Notes: a model not told the origin generated them from the sequence alone. Shown: positions 25,455 through 36,501, counted from the stretch's first letter. The stretch is 45,623 nt of DNA from Pseudonocardia sp. (GCF_025965585.1 NZ_JAOPWR010000117.1:1-45623), one strand, 5' to 3'. Made by a program: numbers and translations.

Positions 25455-25999
25455 CGGGCCAGCATGTCGTGCCCGCGGGCTCGACGCACCGGCGTCACCA
25501 GAACTGCGACACCACATGGCTCGGGGTGGTCGTGCGCCGTCAGGTCCGCTGGGTGTCGGCATGGTCCATGCCGAGTATCCGCTCGCGGTCGAGTAGCAGG
25601 CCATGCCCGCTCGTCTGCCGTCAGTTGCAGGAGCCCGCGGGCCGCACCCTACGGCGAGTCCAGCTCCGGGGGGTGCCGTGGTGGAGAACTCGGATGGGTT
25701 GTCGTTCGCCGGTAGCCCTGCCTGGTGGCCGAGCCCTGTTCGATCTGCTGGGGTTGTGGCTGTTTCAGCAAGATCACGGGGCACGAATGGCACAAGCCGT
25801 CGAGACGTCGCGAGAGACGTCACTGACGACTGGGCACATCGGAGCAGCTCAGAGGGGTTGTTGCGAAGCCATCGCAAACCTCGACAACGACCGAACTCGC
25901 TCCGGCTTGCAAACCAGCTCGTCCGCCCCGCGTCCAGGATGCGGCCCGACGCAGAACATCGTCGTCGTGGTCGACCAGGTGCCCCTAAGGTCGAACCCC
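25455..25999. other. Gene-free right end of the island and host junction
   Basis: About 545 bp without a supportable gene. It contains the right att-like repeat (25901-25929) and, just inside it, two GAGACGTC-like octamers near 25800-25820 that could be recombinase or excisionase contacts (speculative). After 25929 the sequence leads directly into the SRPBCC gene. Confidence 0.5.
25901..25929 (+). repeat. attR-like direct repeat
   Basis: Partner of the rnpB-end repeat: 26 of 29 positions match, with the 16-bp core CCAGCTCGTCCGCCCC at 25914-25929 identical. It retains the last bases of helix P1 and the CCCC that follows rnpB, but not the rest of the RNA. It marks where the original chromosome downstream of rnpB resumes. 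Confidence 0.78.
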
Positions 26000-26464
26000 G
26001 TGTACACGACGCAGATCACCGGCCACGTCGACGCCCCACGACCGGCGGTCTACAGAGCGCTGCTCGACCCGACGGCCGTCGCCAGGTGGCGGGTCCCCGA
26101 CGGCATGAGCGGCCATGTGCACCACTTCGACGCCCGCGAGGGCGGGGCGTTCCGGGTCTCGCTCACCTACGCGGTGGAGGGGACGGGCAAGTCGGACGCA
26201 CACACCGACACCTACCACGGCCGTTTCGTGAAGCTCGTGCCCGACGAACAGGTCGTGGAGGAGTTCGAGTTCGAGACGGCGGAGCCGGGGCTCCGCGGGA
26301 CGATGACGATGACGACGACGCTCACCGACGCCGACGGCGGAACCGACGTCCTTGTTCTGCACGAGGGGATCCCCGACGTCGTCCCTGCCGCCGACAACGA
26401 GACGGGCACACGGATGGCCCTGGCGAACCTCGCCGCGCTCGTGGAGGCGAACCGGTCGTCCTGA
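26000..26464 (+). CDS. SRPBCC/AHSA1-domain protein
   Basis: A 154-residue START-fold protein. Family features: ITGHVDAPRPAVYRALLDPTAVARWRVPDGM at the N-terminus, then a beta-rich middle (GGAFRVSLTY, TYHGRFVKLVPDEQVVEEFEF) and a C-terminal helix TRMALANLAALVEANR. GTG 26000 was chosen because it places the first strand right after the start and AAGG lies about 10 nt upstream; other in-frame GTGs further up are in poor sequence. It binds an unknown small ligand. It is not part of an ArsR module here. It is the first host gene after the island. Confidence 0.75.
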   Translation: MYTTQITGHVDAPRPAVYRALLDPTAVARWRVPDGMSGHVHHFDAREGGAFRVSLTYAVEGTGKSDAHTDTYHGRFVKLVPDEQVVEEFEFETAEPGLRGTMTMTTTLTDADGGTDVLVLHEGIPDVVPAADNETGTRMALANLAALVEANRSS

Positions 26465-26477
26465 GCCGCCCTTCCCG

Positions 26478-26512
26478 CTGCGGCGGTGCGGTCGTACCCG
26501 TCACCGCCGCAG
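26478..26512. terminator. Bidirectional terminator hairpin
   Basis: Perfect 11-bp inverted repeat CTGCGGCGGTG / CACCGCCGCAG with a 13-nt loop in the 57-bp gap between the convergent SRPBCC and PabAB genes. Serves both strands. Confidence 0.62.
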
Positions 26513-26521
26513 CAGGGACGG

Positions 26522-28678
<2,157 letters not shown>

Positions 28679-28973
28679 GCCGTCCCTTCCAGGGGAGCTC
28701 GCTGAACGGTCGAGCACCGCCGGGGCCTGGGCGGTGGTGGGTGATACGTCGCCTACCTCCGACAACGAGGGGATATCGCCGCGGATATGTCGGATCTGCC
28801 GTGCCGTGGAGCGGGGGAGCGCACGTCGGCCGGGCCCGGTGTCGGTCTCCGTGCAGGTCTGCAGGGGTACTGAGGTCTCGCGGCCCCGACCGGGGAGTCG
28901 ACCCTCGGCGAGGACGCCGACCAACGCTCGGGGCCGCCCGTCGTCGGTGACGGTCGGAAGAGACGGTGGAACC

Positions 28974-29000
28974 CGATCACCGTATCGGCCCCGGTGATCG
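28974..29000 (-). promoter_or_regulatory. Leader hairpin upstream of pabAB
   Basis: Perfect 9-bp inverted repeat CGATCACCG / CGGTGATCG with a 9-nt loop. On the minus strand it lies 27 nt after the stop of the 12-codon leader ORF and about 300 nt before pabAB. It could act as an attenuator or pausing hairpin. There is no T-run after it, so simple intrinsic termination is doubtful. Confidence 0.4.
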
Positions 29001-29026
29001 CACCGTCCCACGGGGTGGCGTGCCGA

Positions 29027-29065
29027 TCACTCCGGTTCCGCGTGGGCGGCGACCAGGAAGCGCAT
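29027..29065 (-). CDS. Candidate 12-residue leader peptide upstream of pabAB
   Basis: ATG at 29065 encodes MRFLVAAHAEPE and stops at 29027-29029. A strong Shine-Dalgarno GAGGAG (29079-29074) lies 8 nt upstream, better than that of most genes here. It starts about 390 nt before pabAB on the same strand and is followed by a 9-bp hairpin. The peptide has no Trp or run of identical codons, so classical tryptophan attenuation is not supported; another upstream-ORF mechanism or a chance ORF are both possible. Confidence 0.35.
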   Translation of the reverse strand: MRFLVAAHAEPE

Positions 29066-29177
29066 CGAACATTCTCCTCGTGAACGGCTGTCGGTACACC
29101 GCACATCGAACGGTGGGGGGAGCTCCGTTACCGTGCGCAGGATATTCGTCCGTTCGGATACACAATCGGAGGCACGG

Positions 29178-29969
29178 GTGTCGCACGAGGACGTTCTCGT
29201 CTGGGACGGGACGGCCCTGCAGGGGTCCGTCGCCGGAACCGAGCTGCTCGTCGCCGATTCCTGGCTCGTCGACGACGGCGCGGTGGCGGGCCTGGAACGC
29301 CACCGCGCGCGTTTCGTCGGGGCGTGCACGGCCGCCGGCGTGTCTATCGACCACGCCATGCGATTCATGGACGCGGTGCCCGGTCACCTGCCGCTGACCG
29401 GCAGGCTCTTCCCCCGCGTGGAGTACGGCCCCGGGCCCGGCGGGCTCGAGCTGCGCCTGCGGGTGCGGCCCGCGCCCCCCACCACCGAGACGGTCGTGCT
29501 GGCGCCCCACCCGGGCCCCGACCCGCGCCGCGCGCCCCGCACGAAGGGGCCCGACCTCGAGATGCTGGGCGGCGTCCGCGCGCAGGCCGCCGAGCTGGGG
29601 GCGGGGGAGGCCGTGCTCTGCACCGAGGACGGCACCCTGCTCGAGGGCGCCTACAGCTCCGTCGTGTGGTGGCGCGGTGACACGCTGTGTCTACCCGACG
29701 CCGAGCTCCCGGTGCTCGACAGCGTCACGCGCGGCCGTCTGGTCGACGCCGCTGCGCAGCGTGGCGTGGCGGTCCGGCACGAGCGCGTCACCCCCGCCGA
29801 TCTCGACGGCCTGGAGACGTGGTCGCTGAGCGCGCTGCACGGCATCCGCGCGGTCACGGGCTGGCGGGGCTGCGAGGTCCGCACCGGAGCCGTCGAGAGG
29901 GCTCCGCTGTGGCGCGAGGTCCTCGCCGCCGAGGCCGTCCCCCTGGTCCGGGCCGGTCAGCCCGCCTGA
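29178..29969 (+). CDS. pabC: Aminotransferase class IV, PabC-like (aminodeoxychorismate lyase)
   Basis: A 263-residue fold-type IV PLP enzyme. The Schiff-base Lys is in APRTKGPDLE (about residue 135); other landmarks are EAVLCTEDGTLLEGAYSSVVWW (Glu pairing the PLP ring nitrogen and the phosphate loop) and the terminal SLSALHGIRAVTGW that replaces the usual NS..G.. loop. GTG 29178 is chosen because GGAGG (29168-29172) is 5 nt upstream. It would remove pyruvate from aminodeoxychorismate to yield p-aminobenzoate. It sits back to back with fused PabAB, so the pair forms a complete PABA-making unit. Branched-chain or D-amino acid transaminase are alternatives by fold. Confidence 0.78.
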   Translation: MSHEDVLVWDGTALQGSVAGTELLVADSWLVDDGAVAGLERHRARFVGACTAAGVSIDHAMRFMDAVPGHLPLTGRLFPRVEYGPGPGGLELRLRVRPAPPTTETVVLAPHPGPDPRRAPRTKGPDLEMLGGVRAQAAELGAGEAVLCTEDGTLLEGAYSSVVWWRGDTLCLPDAELPVLDSVTRGRLVDAAAQRGVAVRHERVTPADLDGLETWSLSALHGIRAVTGWRGCEVRTGAVERAPLWREVLAAEAVPLVRAGQPA

Positions 29970-30115
29970 CGACGACCGCAGCACGTCGCCCGGCCGGCGG
30001 CCGGCGCGCGCACGCCGAGAACGGGGTCGGCGGGCGGGGGCAGCCGATCCGGGCCGAGATGCGGGCGAGCTCGGCGTCGTCGGAGATGCCCTGGAGGTCG
30101 TGGCGCGGCGTGTAG

Positions 30116-30240
30116 GGCCCCGACGACGTCCTGCTGGGGTACCTGTGGCGCATCGACCCCGGCGAGGAGGGGGCGGGCCCGGGCACCCGGCTGCTCGACA
30201 TCGTCATCGACGGCCTCCGCGCGGGCGCGCCGACCTCGAT
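30116..30240 (+). other. Coding-like fragment in the pabC-GH172 gap
   Basis: Within the 277-bp gap after pabC, one plus-strand frame reads PDDVLLGYLWRIDPGEEG and RLLDIVIDGLRAGAP, hydrophobic-helix-like and faintly reminiscent of TetR-family C-termini. It has an in-frame TAG at 30113-30115 immediately upstream and no start codon. It may be a relic of a regulator, or chance. The GC-rich GGCCGGCGGCCGG near 29990 could be the pabC terminator. Confidence 0.2.
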
Positions 30241-30246
30241 GTACCC

Positions 30247-31314
<1,068 letters not shown>

Positions 31315-31405
31315 ACGGGCAGATCATGCCCGGGTCCCGGCGCGCGGTCGAGCATTCGGGGCAACCGTGCTGGTCAGCACGCCTGCTGCGCGCAATGATC
31401 ACCCG

Positions 31406-32497
31406 ATGCTCGTGCCCGACGTGCTCGCCGCGACGCGCTCCTACGAGGAGTGGGTGAGCGCCTGCACGCCGGTGACGCGCGCCGGCCGGGCCGACCGGCG
31501 CCGCCTCATGGCGAAGGACCCCTTCGCGTTCTTCCGCGGCTCCTATTTCCGCTGGCTGCAGCAGTGGGAGAAGGAGGCGGGCCCGCTCGCCGATGCCCTG
31601 CCCGTGCTCGGGGTGGGGGACGCGCACGTCGAGAACTTCGGCACCTGGCGCGACGCGGAGGGGCGCCTCGCCTGGGGCGTGAACGACCTCGACGAGGCCG
31701 ACGTCCTGCCGTGGACGGAGGATCTCGTCCGGCTGCTGGCGAGCGTGCTGCTCGCGGTCCGGACGTCCCGGCTGGCGATCGCCCCCGCCCCCGCGGCCAC
31801 CGCTGTCCTGGCCGGCTATGCGGGGACGCTCGACGCGGGGGGCGAGCCGGTGCTGCTCAGCGGCGGGTCGCACGACCTGAGGCTGGACCGCGCGGCGCCC
31901 GACGGGCACCGGTTCTGGCGGAGCACCGCGGCGCTGCCACCGGCGACCGACGTGCCGCCGGGCGTCGCGGGAGCGCTGCGGGCGGCCCTTCCCGAGGGCA
32001 CGCGCGACGTCCGGCTGGTGGCCCGCACTGTGGGGATGGGCAGCCGCGACCACCTCCGCGTCGTCGCGCTCGGTGCCTGGAACGGCGGGCCGGTGGCCCG
32101 GGAGGCGAAGGCGCTCGCCCCGCCCGCCACCCGCTGGCTGCGCGGCGACCGTCCCGACGTCGACGCCGCAGGCGCGGGCGGCGCGGACCTGGCCGGGCGG
32201 ATCCGGCACGCGCCCGACCCCACGCTGCGCTTCGCGCGCGGATGGGTGCTGCGCAGGCTCGCGCCCGGCTGCCGCCGCATCGAGCTCGCGGACCTGCCCG
32301 CGGCCCGCAAGGAGAAGCGGCTGCTGCGGGCGATGGGCCGGGAGATCGCGAACGTCCACCTCGCCTCCGCTGCCACGGCCGAGCTGCGCGCCGACCTGGA
32401 GGCCCGGCCCGAGGGATGGTTGCTCGACGCGGCCCGCGGCATGGTCCACGCGGTGCGGGCGGACTTCGCGGCCTTCGCCGCCGGGAGGCGCTCGTGA
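31406..32497 (+). CDS. DUF2252 family protein (kinase-like fold)
   Basis: A 363-residue DUF2252 protein. The key motifs are KDPFAFFRGSYFRWL (about residue 37), LGVGDAHVENFGTW (about 68) and GVNDLDEADVLPW (about 91). GDAH..N and DLDEAD resemble the catalytic loop and metal-binding Asp of aminoglycoside-phosphotransferase-like kinases, which supports a phosphotransferase fold; the substrate is unknown. The ATG at 31406 is the first after the divergent gap. Its TGA overlaps the antiporter GTG (GTGA), so these genes are coupled. Confidence 0.83.
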   Translation: MLVPDVLAATRSYEEWVSACTPVTRAGRADRRRLMAKDPFAFFRGSYFRWLQQWEKEAGPLADALPVLGVGDAHVENFGTWRDAEGRLAWGVNDLDEADVLPWTEDLVRLLASVLLAVRTSRLAIAPAPAATAVLAGYAGTLDAGGEPVLLSGGSHDLRLDRAAPDGHRFWRSTAALPPATDVPPGVAGALRAALPEGTRDVRLVARTVGMGSRDHLRVVALGAWNGGPVAREAKALAPPATRWLRGDRPDVDAAGAGGADLAGRIRHAPDPTLRFARGWVLRRLAPGCRRIELADLPAARKEKRLLRAMGREIANVHLASAATAELRADLEARPEGWLLDAARGMVHAVRADFAAFAAGRRS

Positions 32498-33642
32498 CGT
32501 TCGGGGTGCTCGCGCTCATCACGGTGGCCGGGCTGGCGGGGCCGCTGCTCGCCGCCGTGCCGCGGCTCGGGGTGCCGCTCGTGGTCGGTGAGATCGCCGC
32601 GGGGGTGCTGCTGGGCCGTACCGGTCTGAGGCTGGTCGACCCCGACCAGCCGACCGTCGCCTTCCTCTCCGACGTCGGCTTCGCGATGCTGATGTTCGTC
32701 GTCGGCACCCACCTGCCGCTGCGCGACGCGAGCATGCGCCGGTCGCTGCGCCCCGCCGCGCTGGCCACCGTGCTGCTGTTCGTGCTGGCCGTTCCCGCCG
32801 GGTACCTGCTGACGACACTGGGCCCGGACCGCCCGTTCGTGCTCGCAGTGCTCGTCGCGTCGTCGTCGGCTGCGGTGGCGCTGCCGATCCTGCAGAGTCT
32901 CGGCACGGCCGTGACGGCCACGCCGGCCGCCGCGTTCGCCACGGCGTGGATCACGCTGACCGACGTCGTCACGGTGCTGGCCGTGCCGCTGGTCCTGGCC
33001 ACCGGGGCGCTCGGCCACGTGCTCGCCGGAGCCGGGCTCGTGCTGCTCGGGGGCGGAGTGGTGTTCCTCGGGCTGCGCTACCTGCGGCGCACCGGTGCCA
33101 TGAAGTCCATCCGGAAGATGTCGAAGCGCCGCGGCTGGGCGCTGGACCTGCGGGTCGGCCTCGCCGTGCTCTTCGCGTTCGCGGCGCTGGCCACGGCATT
33201 CGGCACGAGCATCCTGATCGCGGGGTTCACCGCGGGCGTCGTGCTGGCGGCCACCGGTGAGCCGCACCGGCTGGCGCAGCAGCTCGTCGGGGTGGCGGAG
33301 GGCTTCCTGGTGCCGCTGTTCTTCGTGATCCTCGGTGCCCAGCTGCAGTTCGCGGCGCTGTTCACCTCCGACCGGGCGCTGCTGCTGTTCGCGGGGATCG
33401 CGGTGGCCACGACGGCCGCCCACGTGGTGGTGGCGCTGGTGGTGCGCCGCCCGCTCGCGGTCGGTCTGCTGGCCACGGCGTCGCTGGGGGTGCCGTCGGC
33501 GATCGTGTCGATCGGGCTGGCCCAGGGCGTCCTCGACGCGGGGCAGGCCGCCGCGATCGTCAGCGCCGTCCTGGTGACGATCGCCGTGTCCGCAGCGGGA
33601 GGCGTGCTGCTCGGACGGCGCGGCACTACCGTCGGGGCGTGA
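32494..33642 (+). CDS. Cation:proton antiporter (CPA2/KefB-like)
   Basis: A 382-residue membrane protein with about twelve hydrophobic segments. CPA2 features: PRLGVPLVVGEIAAGVLLG near the start, LSDVGFAMLMFVVGTHL, and late helices FGTSILIAGFTAGVVLA and VPLFFVILGAQLQF. It has no C-terminal RCK/TrkA nucleotide-binding domain, unlike KefB/KefC. It likely exchanges Na+ or K+ for protons. GTG 32494 overlaps the DUF2252 stop and its own stop overlaps the Idi start, giving a three-gene operon. Confidence 0.85.
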   Translation: MTFGVLALITVAGLAGPLLAAVPRLGVPLVVGEIAAGVLLGRTGLRLVDPDQPTVAFLSDVGFAMLMFVVGTHLPLRDASMRRSLRPAALATVLLFVLAVPAGYLLTTLGPDRPFVLAVLVASSSAAVALPILQSLGTAVTATPAAAFATAWITLTDVVTVLAVPLVLATGALGHVLAGAGLVLLGGGVVFLGLRYLRRTGAMKSIRKMSKRRGWALDLRVGLAVLFAFAALATAFGTSILIAGFTAGVVLAATGEPHRLAQQLVGVAEGFLVPLFFVILGAQLQFAALFTSDRALLLFAGIAVATTAAHVVVALVVRRPLAVGLLATASLGVPSAIVSIGLAQGVLDAGQAAAIVSAVLVTIAVSAAGGVLLGRRGTTVGA

Positions 33643-34190
33643 CGATCACTTCCTCGGAACAGGTGGTCCTGCTCGACGACGACGGCCGGCCGATCGGGGT
33701 GGCCGACAAGGCCACCGTCCACGGCGCCACCACCCCGCGCCACCTGGCGTTCTCCTGCTACGGCTTCGACGAGGGCGGGTTCGCGGGCGGCCAGCTGCTC
33801 GTCACGCGGCGGGCGCGCGACAAGCGCACGTTCCCGGGCGTGGTCACCAACACCTGCTGCGGCCACCCCGCGCCCGGCGAGGCGCCGGAGGACGCCGTGC
33901 GCCGCCGCCTGGACGACGAGCTGGGCCTGGCCGCCACGGACCTGCGCCTGGTGCTCCCCGACTTCGGCTACCGCGCGTCGGCGGGCGGGATCGAGGAGAA
34001 CGAGCTGTGCCCGGTGTTCGTCGCCGTGCTGACCGGCGAGCCCCGGCCCCGGCCGGACGAGGTCGAATCCTGCGAGTGGTGGACGTGGGAGCGGTTCCTG
34101 GAGGCCGCCGCCGACCCAGGCAGCGAGGTCTCGCCGTGGGCGCGTCTGCAGGCCCCGCTGCTCGACGCCCACCGCCGGACCGCCATGTGA
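33639..34190 (+). CDS. idi: Isopentenyl-diphosphate delta-isomerase type I
   Basis: A 183-residue Nudix-fold IPP isomerase, which interconverts IPP and DMAPP for isoprenoid synthesis in the cytoplasm. Landmarks: VVLLDDDGRPIGVADKATVH, then HLAFSCYGFDE, the catalytic Cys in TNTCCGHP (about residue 75), the degenerate Nudix helix APEDAVRRRLDDELGL, and the catalytic Glu in EENELCPVF (about residue 121). Length is normal for the bacterial type I enzyme. The GTG at 33639 overlaps the antiporter stop. No other MEP or isoprenoid genes are adjacent. Confidence 0.92.
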   Translation: MTITSSEQVVLLDDDGRPIGVADKATVHGATTPRHLAFSCYGFDEGGFAGGQLLVTRRARDKRTFPGVVTNTCCGHPAPGEAPEDAVRRRLDDELGLAATDLRLVLPDFGYRASAGGIEENELCPVFVAVLTGEPRPRPDEVESCEWWTWERFLEAAADPGSEVSPWARLQAPLLDAHRRTAM

Positions 34191-34237
34191 CAGGCTGATC
34201 CCGGGCCGGTCGATCACCGTCGATGTTCGGGGGCGCG

Positions 34238-35214
34238 ATGCGTGAGATCACCATGTTCAGCGGCTCCGCCCACCCGGAGCTGGCGGCGGCGATCTGCCGC
34301 CACCTCGAGGTTCCGCTCGCGCCGTCGCGCGTCACGCGGTTCGCCAACGACTGCCTCGAGGTGCAGCTGCTGGCCAACTGCCGCGAGCGCGACGTGTTCG
34401 TCGTCCAGCCGCTCGTGCCGCCCGTGCAGGAGAACCTGGTCGAGCTGCTGCTCATGCTCGACGCCGCGCGCGGCGCGTCGGCCGCGCGGATCACCGTCGT
34501 CATGCCGCACTTCGCCTACGCCCGCTCGGACAAGAAGAACGCGCCACGCATCTCGATCGGCGCCCGGCTCGTGGCCGACCTGCTGCGCACCGCCGGCGCC
34601 GACCGCGTCCTGACGATGACGCTGCACTCGCCGCAGGTGCACGGCTTCTTCTCGATGCCCGTCGACCACCTGCACGCCCTGCACGAGCTGGCCGTCCACT
34701 TCCGGGGCCGTGTCGACGGGGCTCCGCGTTCGGTCCGCCCCTGGACCTGTCCAACGGCGTGGTCGTCTCGCCGGACCTGGGCAACGCCAAGGAGGCGTCC
34801 CGCTTCGCGCGGCTGCTCGGCGTGCCGGTCGCGGCCGCGGCCAAGGAGCGGCTCTCCGACGACAAGGTCGTGATCAGCTCGATCATCGGTGACGTCCGCG
34901 GCCGCGACGTGATCGTGCTCGACGACGAGATCGCCCGCGGCAGCACCATCGTCGAGCTGCTGGACCGGCTCGCCGAGCACGATGTCGCCTCCGTGCGGGT
35001 GGCCTGCACCCACGGCCTGTTCGCCGACGGCGCGCTGGCCCGCATCGCGGAGCGCGACGACGTCCTGGAGATCGTCTGCACGAACACGGTGCCGCTGCCG
35101 GAAGCGGCCACCTCGGCGAAGCTCACCGAGATCTCGATCGCGCCCGCGTTGGCGGAGGCGGTGCGCCGGATCCACAACGGCGAGTCGGTCAGGTTGCTGT
35201 TCGACGCGCGCTGA
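34238..35214 (+). pseudogene. prs: Ribose-phosphate pyrophosphokinase homologue with frameshift
   Basis: The first part, from ATG 34238, reads as PRPP synthetase: EITMFSGSAHPELAAAI, LANCRERDVFVVQ, MPHFAYARSDKKNAPRISIG and TLHSPQVHGFFSMPVDHL. After AVHFRGR (about 34710) the frame becomes Arg/Pro-rich and stops at 34873. A different frame picks up VVVSPDLGNAKEASRFA and continues through SDDKVVISSIIGDV, the PRPP-binding loop VIVLDDEIARGSTIVELL, THGLFADGALARI, to the stop at 35214. The join at about 34705-34755 has about ten surplus codons relative to the expected short link, so an indel and frameshift split one gene. No frame links the halves, and an internal GTG at 34759 could at most give the C-terminal half. 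A sequencing error cannot be excluded. It is probably a second prs copy. Confidence 0.82.
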
Positions 35215-35255
35215 GGGTTACGACGAGCACCGAGGGTTTCGACGAGCACCGAGGG
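35213..35255. repeat. 19-bp tandem repeat (about 2.3 copies)
   Basis: GAGGGTTACGACGAGCACC is followed directly by GAGGGTTTCGACGAGCACC and a third GAGGG. It starts within the stop region of the PRPP synthetase relic and fills the gap before the convergent aldolase gene. The copies differ at one base. Confidence 0.7.
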
Positions 35256-35261
35256 CGGCGG

Positions 35262-35978
35262 CTACCGGCTGTCCGCGAGATGGGTCGCCGCGGCCGTGCG
35301 CAGCATCGTCGCCTCCGACATCAGCGCCGTGAACGTGCAGCCCATGTCGCGGAACCGGCGTGCGTGGGCGGGGGAGGCGCAGTAGATGCCCACCGGCCTC
35401 CCGGCCTCCCGGCACGGCCCGATGATCGAGCCGAGCAGGTCCTCGTAGGCGGGGCCGCCGTCCTGGGCGCGCAGCGGCATCCCGGCGCCCAGCGCGAGGT
35501 CCGACGGCCCGATGAAGACGGCGTCGAGGTCGTCGACCTCCAGGATGCGCGGCAGGGCCGCCACCGCCGCGGTGGTCTCCACCATCACCACGCAGAGCGG
35601 GTCGGGCCGCTCGCCCAGCCAGCCGGTGCGGGTGGGGCCGTAGCTGCGCGAGCCCCGCGGCGGGTGGTAGCAGGCGGCGACGGCGGCGTCGGCCTCCTCG
35701 GGGGAGTCCACCAACGGCACGATCACCCCGGCCGCGCCGCGGTCCAGCGCCCGTCCGATCGCGGCGGGCTCATTGGCCGTCACGCGCACCAGCGACGGCG
35801 TGCCGGTGGCGTCGATCGCCTGCAGCATCGGGAGCAGCGCGTCGTCGCCGATGAGGCCGTGCTGCTGGTCGACGCAGACGAAGTCGAACCCCACCGAACC
35901 CATGAGCTCGGCCGTGGCCGAGCCGGGCAGTTGCAGCCAGGCGCCGACGGCGTCGTCGGCGAGACGGAGTGTGTCCAC
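35262..35978 (-). CDS. HpcH/HpaI aldolase family protein
   Basis: A 238-residue class II (divalent metal) pyruvate aldolase of the HpaI/GarL type, TIM-barrel fold. Landmarks: GAWLQLPGSATAELMGSVGFDFVCVDQQHGL (catalytic His), MVETTAAVAALPRILEVDDLDAVFIGPSDLALGAG, giving the metal-binding Glu and Asp. Typical length is about 250. The open frame continues upstream to 36119, but with Pro/Gly/Arg-rich residues that overlap the divergent tautomerase promoter, so GTG 35978 is preferred although no Shine-Dalgarno is evident. Reaction: reversible cleavage of 2-keto-3-deoxy or 4-hydroxy-2-keto acids to pyruvate plus an aldehyde. It is divergent from the tautomerase gene. Confidence 0.82.
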   Translation of the reverse strand: MDTLRLADDAVGAWLQLPGSATAELMGSVGFDFVCVDQQHGLIGDDALLPMLQAIDATGTPSLVRVTANEPAAIGRALDRGAAGVIVPLVDSPEEADAAVAACYHPPRGSRSYGPTRTGWLGERPDPLCVVMVETTAAVAALPRILEVDDLDAVFIGPSDLALGAGMPLRAQDGGPAYEDLLGSIIGPCREAGRPVGIYCASPAHARRFRDMGCTFTALMSEATMLRTAAATHLADSR

Positions 35979-36117
35979 GGGGGCACTGTGCCAGAGCGCT
36001 GTCCCAGGCGGGGGCCGGTGATCGCCCGCAGGGCCCGACAGCGCCGAGCCGGACGCGCCCTGGCCGCCGGGCGAGCTCGGGGTGGCACCGTGGCTGCCGT
36101 CGCGGTCACCATGGGGC

Positions 36118-36492
36118 ATGCCCTTCTACCAGTTCACCGTTCCCGCAGGTGGGCCGAGCGCGCAGCGCAAGGCGGAGCTCGCGGCGGCGTTCACGAAGGT
36201 CCACGTGGACGTCACGGGCGCCCCGTCGCGCTATGTCAACTGCTCCTTCGTCGAGGTCCCGCCCGGCAGCCTGTTCGTGGCCGACCGGCCCGTCGAGCAC
36301 GGCCGCATGGTCGGCATCATCCGGGCGGGCCGCACCGAGGCGGTGAAGCGTGAGCTGATCACGGGGCTCGCCGCCGCGTGGTCGGAGGTGACCGGCGAGC
36401 CCGTCGAGGGGTTCGCGCTGTTCCTGCAGGAGGTCCCGGGCCACGCGGTGATGGAGGAGGGTGTGATCCTCCCCGAGGCCGCCGACGACTGA
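36118..36492 (+). CDS. Tautomerase superfamily protein (4-oxalocrotonate tautomerase-like)
   Basis: A 124-residue tautomerase. The sequence MPFYQFTVPAGG leaves Pro as residue 1 after Met removal, the catalytic base of the family. The length of about 125 and the fused two-unit pattern (AELAAAFTKVHVDVTGAPSRYVNCSF) resemble the cis-CaaD/Tautomerase_3 subgroup rather than the 60-residue 4-OT. It probably isomerises keto-enol acids; dehalogenation is also known in the subgroup. It is divergent from an HpaI-type aldolase, whose substrates are also keto acids, so the two may share a catabolic route. The substrate is unknown. Confidence 0.72.
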   Translation: MPFYQFTVPAGGPSAQRKAELAAAFTKVHVDVTGAPSRYVNCSFVEVPPGSLFVADRPVEHGRMVGIIRAGRTEAVKRELITGLAAAWSEVTGEPVEGFALFLQEVPGHAVMEEGVILPEAADD

Positions 36493-36501
36493 CGGCTCAG
36501 G

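Larger units (their letters stand above)
16777..25929. mobile_element. Degenerate integrative island inserted at rnpB
   Basis: About 9.15 kb between the two att-like repeats. It begins with a tyrosine integrase reading toward rnpB, as usual for elements that target RNA genes, followed by decayed fragments and an intact three-gene aldehyde oxidase cargo. The integrase carries several frame disruptions and the repeats have diverged, so the element is probably fixed. There are no visible conjugation, replication or phage structural genes. The host sequence resumes after 25929 with an SRPBCC gene. The boundary logic is direct from the sequence; history and immobility are inference. Confidence 0.72.
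28679..29177. other. Divergent pabAB/pabC intergenic region
   Basis: About 500 bp between the two pab genes. Besides the leader ORF and hairpin listed separately, it contains GGATATCGCCGCGGATATG near 28770 with two GGATAT copies and the sequence CGTTCGGATACACAATCGG just before pabC, which may include that gene's -10. No convincing -35/-10 pair can be assigned on either strand. Confidence 0.4.

Noticed and set aside
34238-35214. Programmed frameshift in the PRPP synthetase
   Set aside because: No slippery heptamer or downstream structure was seen at the join, and surplus codons separate the halves; simple decay or sequencing error is more likely.
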